A stretch of DNA of 64,000 nucleotides. Origin: Clostridium beijerinckii (GTDB lineage Bacteria > Bacillota > Clostridia > Clostridiales > Clostridiaceae). Position 1 is the first letter of the stretch; every line of letters starts with the position of its first letter. The notes under the pieces were generated by a model, which made no database searches, was not told the origin of the DNA, and saw only the letters and a program-made list of their open reading frames with translations. Shown here one piece after another: positions 55,413 through 64,000 of the stretch. The stretch spans positions 4,723,001 through 4,787,000 of the forward strand of contig NZ_CP144906.1 of the NCBI RefSeq assembly GCF_036699995.1. The letters run 5' to 3'. A program made the translations under genes and the position numbers.

Positions 55413-56666
55413 TTATAGGAAATAATAAGAGTTTAAAAGGTATGATTCATTATATTTTACAGCCATCTTAAACAATTTATTTTTTATTAATTTTATTGAA
55501 ACTTTGCCATTTTTATAATCTTCAATGCTTTTTAAAAAGTTCATTTTCTCTTTATCATCTGCTAAATTCTTAAAATATCCCCATACATGTAATGCAGTAT
55601 TTATTGAATTCCCAATTGTTATTTCCTCTTCCATAGCATCTTCAATGTAATTATAAAACTCAACTGATGGATACTGAGTTTTATCTTTAAGTAACTTCCT
55701 TATTTCTAAGTAATTTGAAGGAGAATTCTCTAAAACCTTGTATTTATATCTTCCCCATTCTTCCTCAAGTTTTTTTATTTTGCTATTTTCATCTATAGAA
55801 TTTATACACTTTACAGCTGAAAGATTTTTATCCTTAACTTCAAGCATTATATCTATATCTTGCCCTTTTAAACTTTCATAGAACTCTATAAACTTACTAA
55901 TTTTTATCGTATTTGAATGAGAACCTGCCTTTTTCAAAGGGTCTTGCTGAGAATAATGTATTTTCTGCCTTCCATCTTTCTCTTTCCATGTTTTATTACA
56001 CTCACTTATCCAATATGAATCGCTTTTTTCTCTATCATAACAATTTATATCATTATGAAGATTATCAAAAACAACTGGAATATTTAGTTCATTTCCTATT
56101 TTAAGAACATCATTTATATTGTACGATTTATCATCATTTTCAATAACCAGTCTTTCTTTTACTTGATCATTTAATCGTTTATAATTATCTGCGAATCTGT
56201 TTATCGCCTGCTCTTTATCATTATAAACTCCACCGATATGCAATATAATTTTATGATTTGCTCCAACTCCCAAGTTATCTAAAACTTTAACATGATAATT
56301 CAAATCTTCAATAGCTCTCTTTACAACATCATCATTAGGAGAATTAAGTACTGTATATTGCCCTGGATGCATAGATACCCTTATATCATTATCCATAATC
56401 TTTCTACCTATTTCCGCAAATTCTTGCGAAAATATATTCCACCATGATAATTGGTTCAAATGACTGGATCCGAATGGTATTAAGTCTGAACTAATCCTAA
56501 AAAGCTTTATATTATTCTTTATATTATATTCAATTATATTTTTAAGAGATTTCAAATTATACGATATTATTTCCAATAACTTTTCTTCAGTTAAACTCTT
56601 CGCTGTGCAGCTTTTTAAATTAGTATCTGGAACTCCTATTGTTAAGCACGCATATCCTATACTCAT
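55413..56666 (-). CDS. uvsE: UV damage endonuclease UvsE/UVDE
   Basis: 417 aa TIM-barrel endonuclease that nicks 5' of UV photoproducts and some abasic or oxidised sites. Signature segments: SIGYACLTIGVPDTNLKSCT at the N-terminus, LFRISSDLIPFGSSH, RVSMHPGQYTVLNSP, IILHIGGVYNDKEQA, RLVIENDDKSYNI, VVFDNLHND and MLEVKDKNL, carrying the metal-binding His, Glu and Asp residues. The C-terminal ~120 residues are an extension beyond the barrel. AAGGAG before the ATG. It sits between the two flavodiiron genes on the same strand. Confidence 0.94.
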   Translation of the reverse strand: MSIGYACLTIGVPDTNLKSCTAKSLTEEKLLEIISYNLKSLKNIIEYNIKNNIKLFRISSDLIPFGSSHLNQLSWWNIFSQEFAEIGRKIMDNDIRVSMHPGQYTVLNSPNDDVVKRAIEDLNYHVKVLDNLGVGANHKIILHIGGVYNDKEQAINRFADNYKRLNDQVKERLVIENDDKSYNINDVLKIGNELNIPVVFDNLHNDINCYDREKSDSYWISECNKTWKEKDGRQKIHYSQQDPLKKAGSHSNTIKISKFIEFYESLKGQDIDIMLEVKDKNLSAVKCINSIDENSKIKKLEEEWGRYKYKVLENSPSNYLEIRKLLKDKTQYPSVEFYNYIEDAMEEEITIGNSINTALHVWGYFKNLADDKEKMNFLKSIEDYKNGKVSIKLIKNKLFKMAVKYNESYLLNSYYFL

Positions 56667-56782
56667 TATTTAATCTCCTTTTCTAAGAATCATAGTTACT
56701 CATACCTTTGCCTTAGTAGTATTTTCTAAACAAAGTCTAACCCCATTCTCTAACTTGTCATTTTAAAATATGATAACTAAAA

Positions 56783-56808
56783 TTAGGACTTATTACAATA
56801 AGTCCTAA
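56783..56808 (-). terminator. Terminator of the stand-alone flavodiiron gene
   Basis: Perfect 12-bp stem TTAGGACTTATT / AATAAGTCCTAA with a 2-nt loop (effectively a 4-nt loop with an opened closing pair), then TTTTAG on the minus strand. Confidence 0.85.
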
Positions 56809-56826
56809 TAAAATAACAATTACATA

Positions 56827-58050
56827 TTAATTTTTATTTAGATTTTCCTTATTTAAAAGCAGGAATCCAAAATTATAACCATAATCATAAGCATCACTTA
56901 ACTCACTCTCACTTGGTTTAAATTTAACACGGAATCCTTCATCAACAACCTTCATTCTAAGTTGCTTTAGTCTTTCTATAATATGAGGAACAGCTTCCCC
57001 ACTCCATCCATAACTTCCAAAAGCACTTGCTAGCTTATTACCATGAGTTCTTGCAAAGATTGAAGTAGTTAAATCCCATATTGGCTTTAGAGCCTCACCT
57101 ACTATTGTTGGAGATCCGAAAAGAATCCCATCTGCAAATTCAAGTTCTTCAAGTACCTTTGCTTGATCTGCTGTTTCCATATCATAAGTTCTAACATCAA
57201 TATCACCACTAGCTTCAATTCCCTCAGCTATTTTATGCGCCAATTCTCTTGTATATCCATAAGCGCTTACATATGGTATGATTACTGTCTTTCTAGGGTT
57301 TGGATTTGAAACATTAGACCATTTCTTATAATATTCCATAATCTCGTCTATTCTACAATCAAGAACTGGACCATGCCCTGTACAAATCATATCAATTTCT
57401 AAATCTTTAATCCTATCTAATGCTTTAATCATGAATGGATTCTTAAAAGGCCCAATGATGCAATCAAAATAATACTTAAGAGCTCTTAAATATCCTTCAT
57501 TATCTGTAAGCTTACTTAGTAGAATTCCATCAAAACTATAATGAGAACCAAATGAATCACAAGTAACTAATGTCTTATCTTCTTCAATATAAGTATACAT
57601 TGTATCAGGCCAATGTAAATTTGGTACTGACATAAAACGTAAAGTTTTGTCACCCAAGCTTAAAGTTTCATTTTCTTTAACTATTATTCCATTAAATTCT
57701 CTGTTAACAATATTCTTCAAGAATCCTATAGCAACTTGGCTTCCAATAATCTTAATATTAGGATTCATTTCAATAAGTTTTTCTATACTTCCTGCATGAT
57801 CTGGCTCAGTATGGTTTACTACAATATAGTCAATATCCTTAATATCAACTAACTTATTTAGCGCCTTTAAATATCCATCTAAGAACTTAGCCTTTGCAGT
57901 TTCAAATAATACTGTTTTTTCACTTGTTTTAAGTAAATAAGAATTATAAGAAGTTCCAAATTCTGTTTCCATGATAATATCAAATACCCTTAAATTAGCA
58001 TCTAATACTCCTGTCCAGTATAAATTTTTTTTCAATTCTAATATCTCCAT
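56827..58050 (-). CDS. Flavodiiron protein (FprA/Rd:O2 oxidoreductase type)
   Basis: 407 aa: diiron metallo-beta-lactamase-like domain plus flavodoxin domain, without rubredoxin or reductase parts. It matches the first ~400 residues of the fusion at 52766-55300 almost along the whole length (same HTEPDHAGS, HWPDT, GHGP, PYVSAYGYT and FGSYGWSGE motifs), indicating duplication or loss/gain of the C-terminal domains. It would need an external rubredoxin as electron donor. The ATG at 58048-58050 has GGAGGG eight bases upstream; the longer TTG frame is unlikely. Confidence 0.95.
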   Translation of the reverse strand: MEILELKKNLYWTGVLDANLRVFDIIMETEFGTSYNSYLLKTSEKTVLFETAKAKFLDGYLKALNKLVDIKDIDYIVVNHTEPDHAGSIEKLIEMNPNIKIIGSQVAIGFLKNIVNREFNGIIVKENETLSLGDKTLRFMSVPNLHWPDTMYTYIEEDKTLVTCDSFGSHYSFDGILLSKLTDNEGYLRALKYYFDCIIGPFKNPFMIKALDRIKDLEIDMICTGHGPVLDCRIDEIMEYYKKWSNVSNPNPRKTVIIPYVSAYGYTRELAHKIAEGIEASGDIDVRTYDMETADQAKVLEELEFADGILFGSPTIVGEALKPIWDLTTSIFARTHGNKLASAFGSYGWSGEAVPHIIERLKQLRMKVVDEGFRVKFKPSESELSDAYDYGYNFGFLLLNKENLNKN

Positions 58051-58283
58051 GTAAAAATCCCTCCCTAGATATATTTCGTCCAAATTAGAACATTATACAC
58101 CTTTTTTGTATAACAAACAATTAATAGTACCTTTAACATCTTTATACTAATGTATTTTGCCATATATATTATATATAAATTCTTACATATTTTCATAAAA
58201 ACATATAAGATATTGCTTGTTTCGTTAATTCAGTATACATTTATAAATTCCAAGCATACTCACATACTATTTTACTTATTCCT

Positions 58284-59993
58284 CTACAAATGTTGTTTAT
58301 ATATATCTGAAAATTCAATATTTATTTTTTCTACACGAGTATTGATTATATTATTACTTATATCAACTTTTTCTTTGCTTTTATTTAATACCTTTACCGG
58401 AAGCTTAATCGTAAATTTGGTTCCTACCCCATATTTACTTTCCACCGATATCGTGCCATCATGCATCTCTACAAGAGACTTTACAAGGGACAATCCAATT
58501 CCACTGCCTTCATAATTTCTTGTAAAAGATTTATCCACCTGCCTAAATCTATCAAAAATAATATCAACTTTTTCTTCTGGGATTCCTATGCCTGTATCTT
58601 CTACAGACAAGGTTATATATTCTTCTCCATCAAATATGTTTACAAATATACTTCCATTATCGTCTGTAAACTTTATGCAATTAGAGAGTAAGTTTAACAT
58701 AATTCTTTCAATCTTATCAGGATCACAAGCAATAATTTTTTCTTCAACATCCGTATCAAATATAAGGTTTATATTGTTATTACTTATATAACTAGCTACT
58801 GACAGAGTAATTTCTTCTATGACACTGACAATGTTACAATTAATCATATCAATCTGAAAATGTCCTGCATCTAATTTAGTTGAATCAATTAAATTATTTA
58901 TTAAACGAAGTAGCCTGAAACAATTTTGTCTTTCAATATCTATATTATTAATTATTTTTCCTTTGTCAATCGGTTTTTCTTTATCTAAAAGATCTCTTTT
59001 TAGAATTTGTATCACACCTAGTATTATATTAAGTGGTGTTCTCAATTCGTGAGAAATATTAGCAAAAAATTCAGTTCTTAATTTCTCTAATTCTAAAGCC
59101 TCTTCTTTTGATTTTAATTCAGTATTTTTTCTTTCAGTTATGTCTCTTACAGTTGCAATAATAACCTTCTGCTCATTAAATATTATTGCACGACTATTAC
59201 TCTCAACCCAAAACTCTTTATGATTTTTATCTATTGAAATAGCTTCAAGTGTTACTGGAGTATTGATTTTATTTTTCTTTCTATCATTAATCAATTTGAG
59301 TATATCATCATATATGTACGGTGAATTTTTTGAAATAATATCTTTTATGCTCATACCAATTAGTTCATCAGATAGATATCCATATAGCCTATTAGCAGTA
59401 TCATTAACGTTAACTATAATCCCATTAAAATCATGAATCAATATTGCATCACTTACCGAATTAAAAATAGTGCTTAAGTAAACTTCACTCTTCTTTAATT
59501 TTTTATTTGTTCGCTTTAACTCGTCTATAAGCTTAATATTTTTCATTTTCAATTCATATGTCTCCAAGGCCCTTTTTACAGAAATCAACAACTCATCTGC
59601 CTCTAATGGTTTTAAAAGAAATTTATAAATATGCCCTTCATTAATTGAATCAATAATATCTTTCACATCCATGAATCCAGTTAAAATAATACGAATTGCA
59701 TTTGGAACAATAGATATTGTTTGCTTTAATAATTCAACCCCTGTCATTCCTGGCATGCGCTGATCTGAGATAATCAAATCGATTTTTTTAGAACATGATT
59801 CATCTTTAAGTATATTTAACGCTTCAAACCCATTTTCTGCTTTAATTACATCATACTCTTCTTCTAAGAGTCTTGTTAAAGCCTCAAGATTTGCTAGTTC
59901 ATCATCAATTAATAGTATTGTATATTTTTTATCTTTATTACCATCTGTTTTATTAAGTTCTCTAAGCTTGTCCTTATTTATAACAAATTTCAT
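58284..59993 (-). CDS. Response-regulator/PAS/histidine kinase hybrid
   Basis: 569 aa, soluble, no membrane segment. N-terminal receiver (about 24-140: LLIDDELANLE, phospho-Asp in DLIISDQRMPG, KPLEADEL), PAS domain (about 170-290, ISTIFNSVSDAILIHDFNGIIVNVN), HisKA with the conserved His in FFANISHELRTPLN and an HATPase (N-box IMLNLLSNCIKFT, DTGIGIP, GSGIGLSLVKSLVEMHDG). AAGGAG before the ATG, 72 nt after the sensor kinase gene. It probably receives phosphate from that kinase, but has no DNA-binding output of its own. Confidence 0.9.
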   Translation of the reverse strand: MKFVINKDKLRELNKTDGNKDKKYTILLIDDELANLEALTRLLEEEYDVIKAENGFEALNILKDESCSKKIDLIISDQRMPGMTGVELLKQTISIVPNAIRIILTGFMDVKDIIDSINEGHIYKFLLKPLEADELLISVKRALETYELKMKNIKLIDELKRTNKKLKKSEVYLSTIFNSVSDAILIHDFNGIIVNVNDTANRLYGYLSDELIGMSIKDIISKNSPYIYDDILKLINDRKKNKINTPVTLEAISIDKNHKEFWVESNSRAIIFNEQKVIIATVRDITERKNTELKSKEEALELEKLRTEFFANISHELRTPLNIILGVIQILKRDLLDKEKPIDKGKIINNIDIERQNCFRLLRLINNLIDSTKLDAGHFQIDMINCNIVSVIEEITLSVASYISNNNINLIFDTDVEEKIIACDPDKIERIMLNLLSNCIKFTDDNGSIFVNIFDGEEYITLSVEDTGIGIPEEKVDIIFDRFRQVDKSFTRNYEGSGIGLSLVKSLVEMHDGTISVESKYGVGTKFTIKLPVKVLNKSKEKVDISNNIINTRVEKINIEFSDIYKQHL

Positions 59994-60065
59994 TTATCTT
60001 CTCCTTACTGAAATTAAAATATGATCTTAGATTATGGTGCCTTATTGATTTTATTATTAATATCT

Positions 60066-62015
60066 TTAGTAAGGAATATGAATAGTTATAGTTGAACCTT
60101 CCCCCACCTTAGATTCCACATCAATACTTCCATTGTGTTTTTCAATAATGCCATATGATATAGACATACCTAACCCTGTTCCTTGTCCCATTGGTTTAGT
60201 TGTAAAAAATGGTTCAAATATTCTTGATATTGTATCTTTAGTCATACCACACCCATTATCACAAAATTCGATTATAATTTCTTTGTTATTGTCAAAAACG
60301 CTTATTACTATTAATCCATTATTCTCATATACTAAGTCATTTTGCTTCTCAACTATAGCATGACACGCATTTACAATTATATTTAAAAATACCTGATTTA
60401 ATTGTGAAGGATAGCACACTATCTTCTTATTAGTTTGAAAGTTCTTAATAAATTTAATTTGTTTAGTATATTGAGTTTTAACTAACCTTATTGTTGTTTC
60501 CAAAGCTTCTGAAACATCTATCTCCTTTTTAATTGCCTCATCAAGCCTAGAGAATAATCTTAAATCGTTAACTATAGTTGTTACTTGATTAGATCCATCT
60601 AGAATATTAATTATTGATTTAAAAAATTTATTGAAATATTGTTCAAAAAAATTTAACACATCATCATCCGCATTATCCAATAATTCCATAAGTTCCTCTT
60701 TAAAATTGTATAAATCCATATCCAGAACTTTTGAACTTAAATATATATAATTAATGGGATTATTAATTTCATGTGCTACCCCTGCTACTAAAGTGCCAAG
60801 ACTAGCCATCTTTTCTGACTGAATCAATTTTGCTTGAGCTGATTTGAGCTTATTATGTTGTTCTTCTAATTCAGCAAGAGTCTGCATAAGTTGTTTTGTT
60901 CTTTCATTAACTTTATCTTCGAGTTCATCATTAACGCGTTTCAACTCTTCGCTAATTTTTTTACGTTCTGTGATATCATTCCAAACGAATATTATGCATT
61001 CTATACAGTCAATTTCAATTATTTCCGTTGAAAATAATCCAACTCTAACTTCTCCATATTTAGTATTCCAAGTTATCTCTTCATTACGCAACATGCCTCC
61101 ACTATCTAATATTTGAATCACCTTCAAATGATGTTCTTCATTTTCCCACAAGTTAAACTCATCAGAATAATGACCAATTATATCTTCACGTTTATATCCA
61201 AAAGTGCGTAAAAACGCTTGATTTACTTCAATGTATAGTTTATCGCTAAGCCTTACAATGGCAATTACATCAGCGCTATAATTAAATGCTTTATTGAATT
61301 TCTCTTCTGAAGATTTGAGTTCATTTATTGCTTCATTCCTCTGCTGAATCATATTATATAAATTTTGAGCCATATTATTAAATTTAATAGCCAATTCCCC
61401 TATTTCATCTCTCGAATTAATGAACAATCTGTGAGTTAAGTTCCCATTTGATATCTCATCAGTTCCTATACTTAACTCATATATCGACTTGGTAACAATA
61501 CGAGAAACAATACTAATCGCTAACCAAATAAGTAAAACCATTACCAGAATTCTTATGATTGTTGCAATTATGTAATTTTCAATAACTCTTGATTTATAAT
61601 ATCTTGTAATACCTATAGTGATCTCGCCTATTGGTATTTCATCTTTCAAAACATTAACTTTCCTTATAATCAAATTTTGCTCAGAATATATATCATCCTC
61701 TTTATACTTATTATATATTTCTCCATTACCTTTAGCTTTAACTTGAATATAACCAATTTCCTCATCCTCAAATAATGCATCACTAATTTCTTTAATTCCT
61801 ACAATATTCAAATTCCAAATTGGATCTTGATAGCTTAGTGCGGCTAACCTAGTTATTGTTTCGACTTTCTGCAATAAATCCCTATTTATTCCTACAACTA
61901 GTATTATTATTCTTATTATTTCAAATATTAACATAGTAATTATAACTACTGTTAATGTTGAAATTGTAAATCTACGCTTAATCTTCATATTCCTAAATTT
62001 CTTTTTTATGCTCAT
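60066..62015 (-). CDS. Membrane sensor histidine kinase (TorS-like context)
   Basis: 649 aa. First membrane segment about 17-38, extracellular sensor (about 39-150), second membrane segment (about 152-173), HAMP (IGTDEISNGNLTHRLFINSRDEIGEL), PAS (about 235-350, KAFNYSADVIAIVRLSD), coiled coil (RVNDELEDKVNERTKQLMQTLAELEEQHNK), HisKA-type dimerisation helix with His in TLVAGVAHEINNPINYIY and HATPase (NIIVNACHAI, CDNGCGMTKD, GTGLGMSISYGIIEKHNG). It starts ten bases after the TorT-like gene, with AAGGG upstream. Likely reads the ligand state of that binding protein. Confidence 0.92.
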   Translation of the reverse strand: MSIKKKFRNMKIKRRFTISTLTVVIITMLIFEIIRIIILVVGINRDLLQKVETITRLAALSYQDPIWNLNIVGIKEISDALFEDEEIGYIQVKAKGNGEIYNKYKEDDIYSEQNLIIRKVNVLKDEIPIGEITIGITRYYKSRVIENYIIATIIRILVMVLLIWLAISIVSRIVTKSIYELSIGTDEISNGNLTHRLFINSRDEIGELAIKFNNMAQNLYNMIQQRNEAINELKSSEEKFNKAFNYSADVIAIVRLSDKLYIEVNQAFLRTFGYKREDIIGHYSDEFNLWENEEHHLKVIQILDSGGMLRNEEITWNTKYGEVRVGLFSTEIIEIDCIECIIFVWNDITERKKISEELKRVNDELEDKVNERTKQLMQTLAELEEQHNKLKSAQAKLIQSEKMASLGTLVAGVAHEINNPINYIYLSSKVLDMDLYNFKEELMELLDNADDDVLNFFEQYFNKFFKSIINILDGSNQVTTIVNDLRLFSRLDEAIKKEIDVSEALETTIRLVKTQYTKQIKFIKNFQTNKKIVCYPSQLNQVFLNIIVNACHAIVEKQNDLVYENNGLIVISVFDNNKEIIIEFCDNGCGMTKDTISRIFEPFFTTKPMGQGTGLGMSISYGIIEKHNGSIDVESKVGEGSTITIHIPY

Positions 62016-62025
62016 AACTTAACCC

Positions 62026-63303
62026 TTATTTATCCATATGATTTAATACTGGAATATACTCTTTACTTCCAAATAGATCTTCATACTTAAATCGTGAAAT
62101 ATTATCCTTTGAAATTATAGGCACACACGGACCACTTTGGAATGGAAAATCTATTCCTGCCTTTTCTCCATTTAAAATTCTTACAATCATATCTAGTGCT
62201 ATTCTGCATTGTTGAATAGTTTGATCTGATGGAGAAGCTAAGACAGCTCCCTTTTCTATTAAATTGAAAACATCACTTGTCATGTATGTTGATACAATTC
62301 TCATATTTTTAAATTTTTCCTTATGTTTGGCAATAAATTTTTCAGCTTCAATCACTGCTGGAGCACAACCAACTAAATAATCATAATCATCATTATTTTC
62401 TAAAACACTTGTTATATGTAATCGCTGCACATCAGGTCTAGTGTCTCCATAAAAAGGATTGCTAATATCTATCTTTTGATCATTTTTCTTTAACCTTGAA
62501 ACTGCATCTTTAAAACCATTCAATGTATCTGCTGCCCATCCTGATTCTTTTGGCCCAGGAAAAAATGCAATTTTTATATCTTTCCCCGCTGAATCTTCAA
62601 CTAAATACTCTCCTGCTTTATATCCCATATCATAATAGGAAACTATTGCTTTTGCGCTAATATCAGGAGTATTAATATCATTTACTAGTGCAACAATAGG
62701 CTTATTATTATGAACAATGCTCTCTACATCTGAATTAAATTTTTTATTATCTAATGCAGCAAACACTATTCCATCAATTTTATCATCCTCTGCTAAATCC
62801 ATTAGCTCCTCTTTTTGATTTCCAAACTCTATATATCCCCCAACTGCGTATAACTTTACCTTCACTCCTAATTCCTTTGCATAATTTATTATTCCATAAT
62901 TCGCTGAGACCCAATATTGATCTTCAAAATGAGGTAGCAAAACGCCTATTGTATATTCTTTCTTAGGCTTAATATGCCTCCACTTTTCTTTTACAACGCC
63001 TCTAAGATCACCCTCTTTACTATTTGAAGCAGCATCAATATTATAATAGCTATTTACTATTAATTTTTTTCTAGCTATTTGTGTCAAAATTCTATCATCA
63101 TTTGTTTCTACTGTAGTTATGCTCTTCGATACTCGTTCTCTTTCCACGTATTTTTCTTTTTCTTTTCTGACAATATCATTAGATCTTATGTTTTTGTGAT
63201 TTTCTATATATACTAATCCCAATATAAATACTACTGACGTTATCAAAATTGATAGTCCTAACCTTCTATTGATATATTTCCCAAATTTCGTAGCAAAGCA
63301 CAT
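62026..63303 (-). CDS. TorT-like membrane-anchored periplasmic-binding sensor protein
   Basis: 425 aa. An N-terminal membrane anchor (about residues 15-35) is followed by a charged linker and a type-1 periplasmic-binding fold (YTIGVLLPHFEDQYWVSANYGIINYAKELGVKVKLYAVGGY, IDGIVFAALDN, PIVALVNDINT, DIKIAFFPGPKESGWAADTLNGF, NDDYDYLVGCAPAVIEAEKFI). Strongly reminiscent of TorT, the TMAO-binding partner of sensor kinase TorS. Start placed at the ATG 63301-63303; a TTG four codons upstream is possible. First gene of a three-gene signalling operon. TMAO itself is not implied: related proteins bind varied ligands. Confidence 0.85.
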   Translation of the reverse strand: MCFATKFGKYINRRLGLSILITSVVFILGLVYIENHKNIRSNDIVRKEKEKYVERERVSKSITTVETNDDRILTQIARKKLIVNSYYNIDAASNSKEGDLRGVVKEKWRHIKPKKEYTIGVLLPHFEDQYWVSANYGIINYAKELGVKVKLYAVGGYIEFGNQKEELMDLAEDDKIDGIVFAALDNKKFNSDVESIVHNNKPIVALVNDINTPDISAKAIVSYYDMGYKAGEYLVEDSAGKDIKIAFFPGPKESGWAADTLNGFKDAVSRLKKNDQKIDISNPFYGDTRPDVQRLHITSVLENNDDYDYLVGCAPAVIEAEKFIAKHKEKFKNMRIVSTYMTSDVFNLIEKGAVLASPSDQTIQQCRIALDMIVRILNGEKAGIDFPFQSGPCVPIISKDNISRFKYEDLFGSKEYIPVLNHMDK

Positions 63304-63501
63304 CCTTACTTTCAAGCTCTATATGGAGATTATATGAAGTATTACTTTAATCGCCATTAAACTCCATTAAACTTGCTATTCTACTATAATCTTTATGCTA
63401 TCTTAAGTTTAATTTTTTTACTATAATTTGTCAAAACATACTATGTGACAATATTCTGCAAAATATATTCTATACTTAATCTAAATAAGAATAAAATAAA
63501 A

Positions 63502-63532
63502 GCACCATACCAGAAATTCCAGTAAACAGTGC
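63502..63532 (-). terminator. Terminator downstream of thiE
   Basis: GCAC...GTGC outer pairs and a TACTGG/CTGGTA inner stem (with G-U pairs), followed by TTTTATTTTATT on the minus strand. Confidence 0.65.
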
Positions 63533-63557
63533 CTTTAAAATACTATATATTTAATAG

Positions 63558-64000
63558 TTAGATTTTAATAAATTCATTTTTTAATTCTCTAGCGGCTGCA
63601 GTAATATCTTTCTTAGCTATAATAGCAGAAACTATTGCAAGTCCATCAATTCCTATTCCTTCGAAATCCTTAACTCTATCCTTATTTATTCCACCTATTA
63701 CAACTATAGGTATAGATACATTTTCTCTAATTTTTCTTAATTCATCCATACTAGTTGAATCTGCGTCTTTTTTAGTACCAGTTGAATACATCGCACCAAC
63801 TCCTAAATAATCAGCTCCATTTTTTTCTGCTTCAAGAGCTTCATTTACAGACCCTGTTGAAACTCCAAGGATTTTATCATCTCCTATGACTTTTCTTACA
63901 ATTGCTGCAGGAATATCACTTTGTCCAACATGTACTCCAGCCGCATCTACTGCTAGTGCAATATCCACTCTATCATTTATTATTAATGGAATATTGTGTT
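63558..64000 (-). CDS. thiE: Thiamine-phosphate synthase, C-terminal part (5' end outside window)
   Basis: The last ~147 codons of ThiE, which joins the pyrimidine and thiazole halves of thiamine. Frame open to the window edge: ...[28 protein letters not shown], then [50 protein letters not shown] and [11 protein letters not shown], covering the pyrophosphate-binding and phosphate-binding loops. A GTG within this frame is not the real start, because conserved residues precede it. No upstream thi gene or TPP riboswitch is inside the window. Confidence 0.95.
   Translation of the reverse strand, partial: HNIPLIINDRVDIALAVDAAGVHVGQSDIPAAIVRKVIGDDKILGVSTGSVNEALEAEKNGADYLGVGAMYSTGTKKDADSTSMDELRKIRENVSIPIVVIGGINKDRVKDFEGIGIDGLAIVSAIIAKKDITAAARELKNEFIKI

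Noticed and set aside
1..64000. tRNA, rRNA, origin of replication, prophage or conjugative element
   Set aside because: I looked for cloverleaf-like GGTTCRA motifs, rRNA cores, DnaA-box clusters, integrases and phage structural genes by eye and found none.

Overview
The window is strongly AT-rich, and most genes have strong Gram-positive Shine-Dalgarno sites. The gene content ([FeFe]-hydrogenase maturase HydG, rubredoxin-linked flavodiiron proteins, a clostridial-type AraK ribulokinase, AraR/CcpA-type sites) points to a strictly anaerobic, saccharolytic Clostridium close to the solvent-forming group (C. beijerinckii-like). This placement is inferred from protein content only. I see no rRNA, tRNA, CRISPR array or prophage.

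Layout. 1-5.6 kb: the end of a chemotaxis receptor, hydG with its TM1266-type regulator, a candidate leader/ncRNA ending in a terminator, an unknown 208-aa protein and a DegV lipid-binding protein. 6-33 kb: a large pentose/L-arabinose island. It holds a ChvE-GguA-GguB type monosaccharide ABC transporter, the IS6-like element, araK, tkt, tal, araD, araR and araA. A YtfQRT-YjfF-type ABC transporter follows, embedded in a three-part sensor (membrane-anchored binding protein, YesN-type regulator, YesM-type kinase), then galM. AraR-like operators (core TTGTAYGTACAA) and CcpA cre-like sites lie at several promoters. 33-43 kb: a gene-poor stretch rich in palindromes, a chemotaxis receptor, a HAD phosphatase, a GntR regulator, a secreted CAP protein with cell-wall repeats, a PHP phosphoesterase and two HD-GYP proteins. 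43-52 kb: a Ca2+-type P-ATPase, RecQ and a glycerate module (CdaR, GlxK, GntP). 52-64 kb: a class-F flavodiiron/rubredoxin/reductase fusion, UV endonuclease UvsE, a stand-alone flavodiiron protein, a TorT/TorS-like sensor set and the 3' part of thiE.

How it works together. Arabinose enters by one or both ABC transporters, is mutarotated by GalM and passes through AraA, AraK and AraD to xylulose-5-phosphate, then through Tkt/Tal. AraR represses, CcpA-type sites add catabolite control, and the sensor set probably induces the YtfQ-type transporter.

Most notable observations. (1) A complete IS6-like element (10476-12279) with an 8-bp target duplication sits between an AraR/cre-type promoter and the transporter operon it apparently once drove. 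(2) A family of long imperfect palindromes recurs at 17.5, 33.2 and 49.2 kb. (3) Three unassigned structured regions lie upstream of the hydG regulator, upstream of araA and next to recQ.
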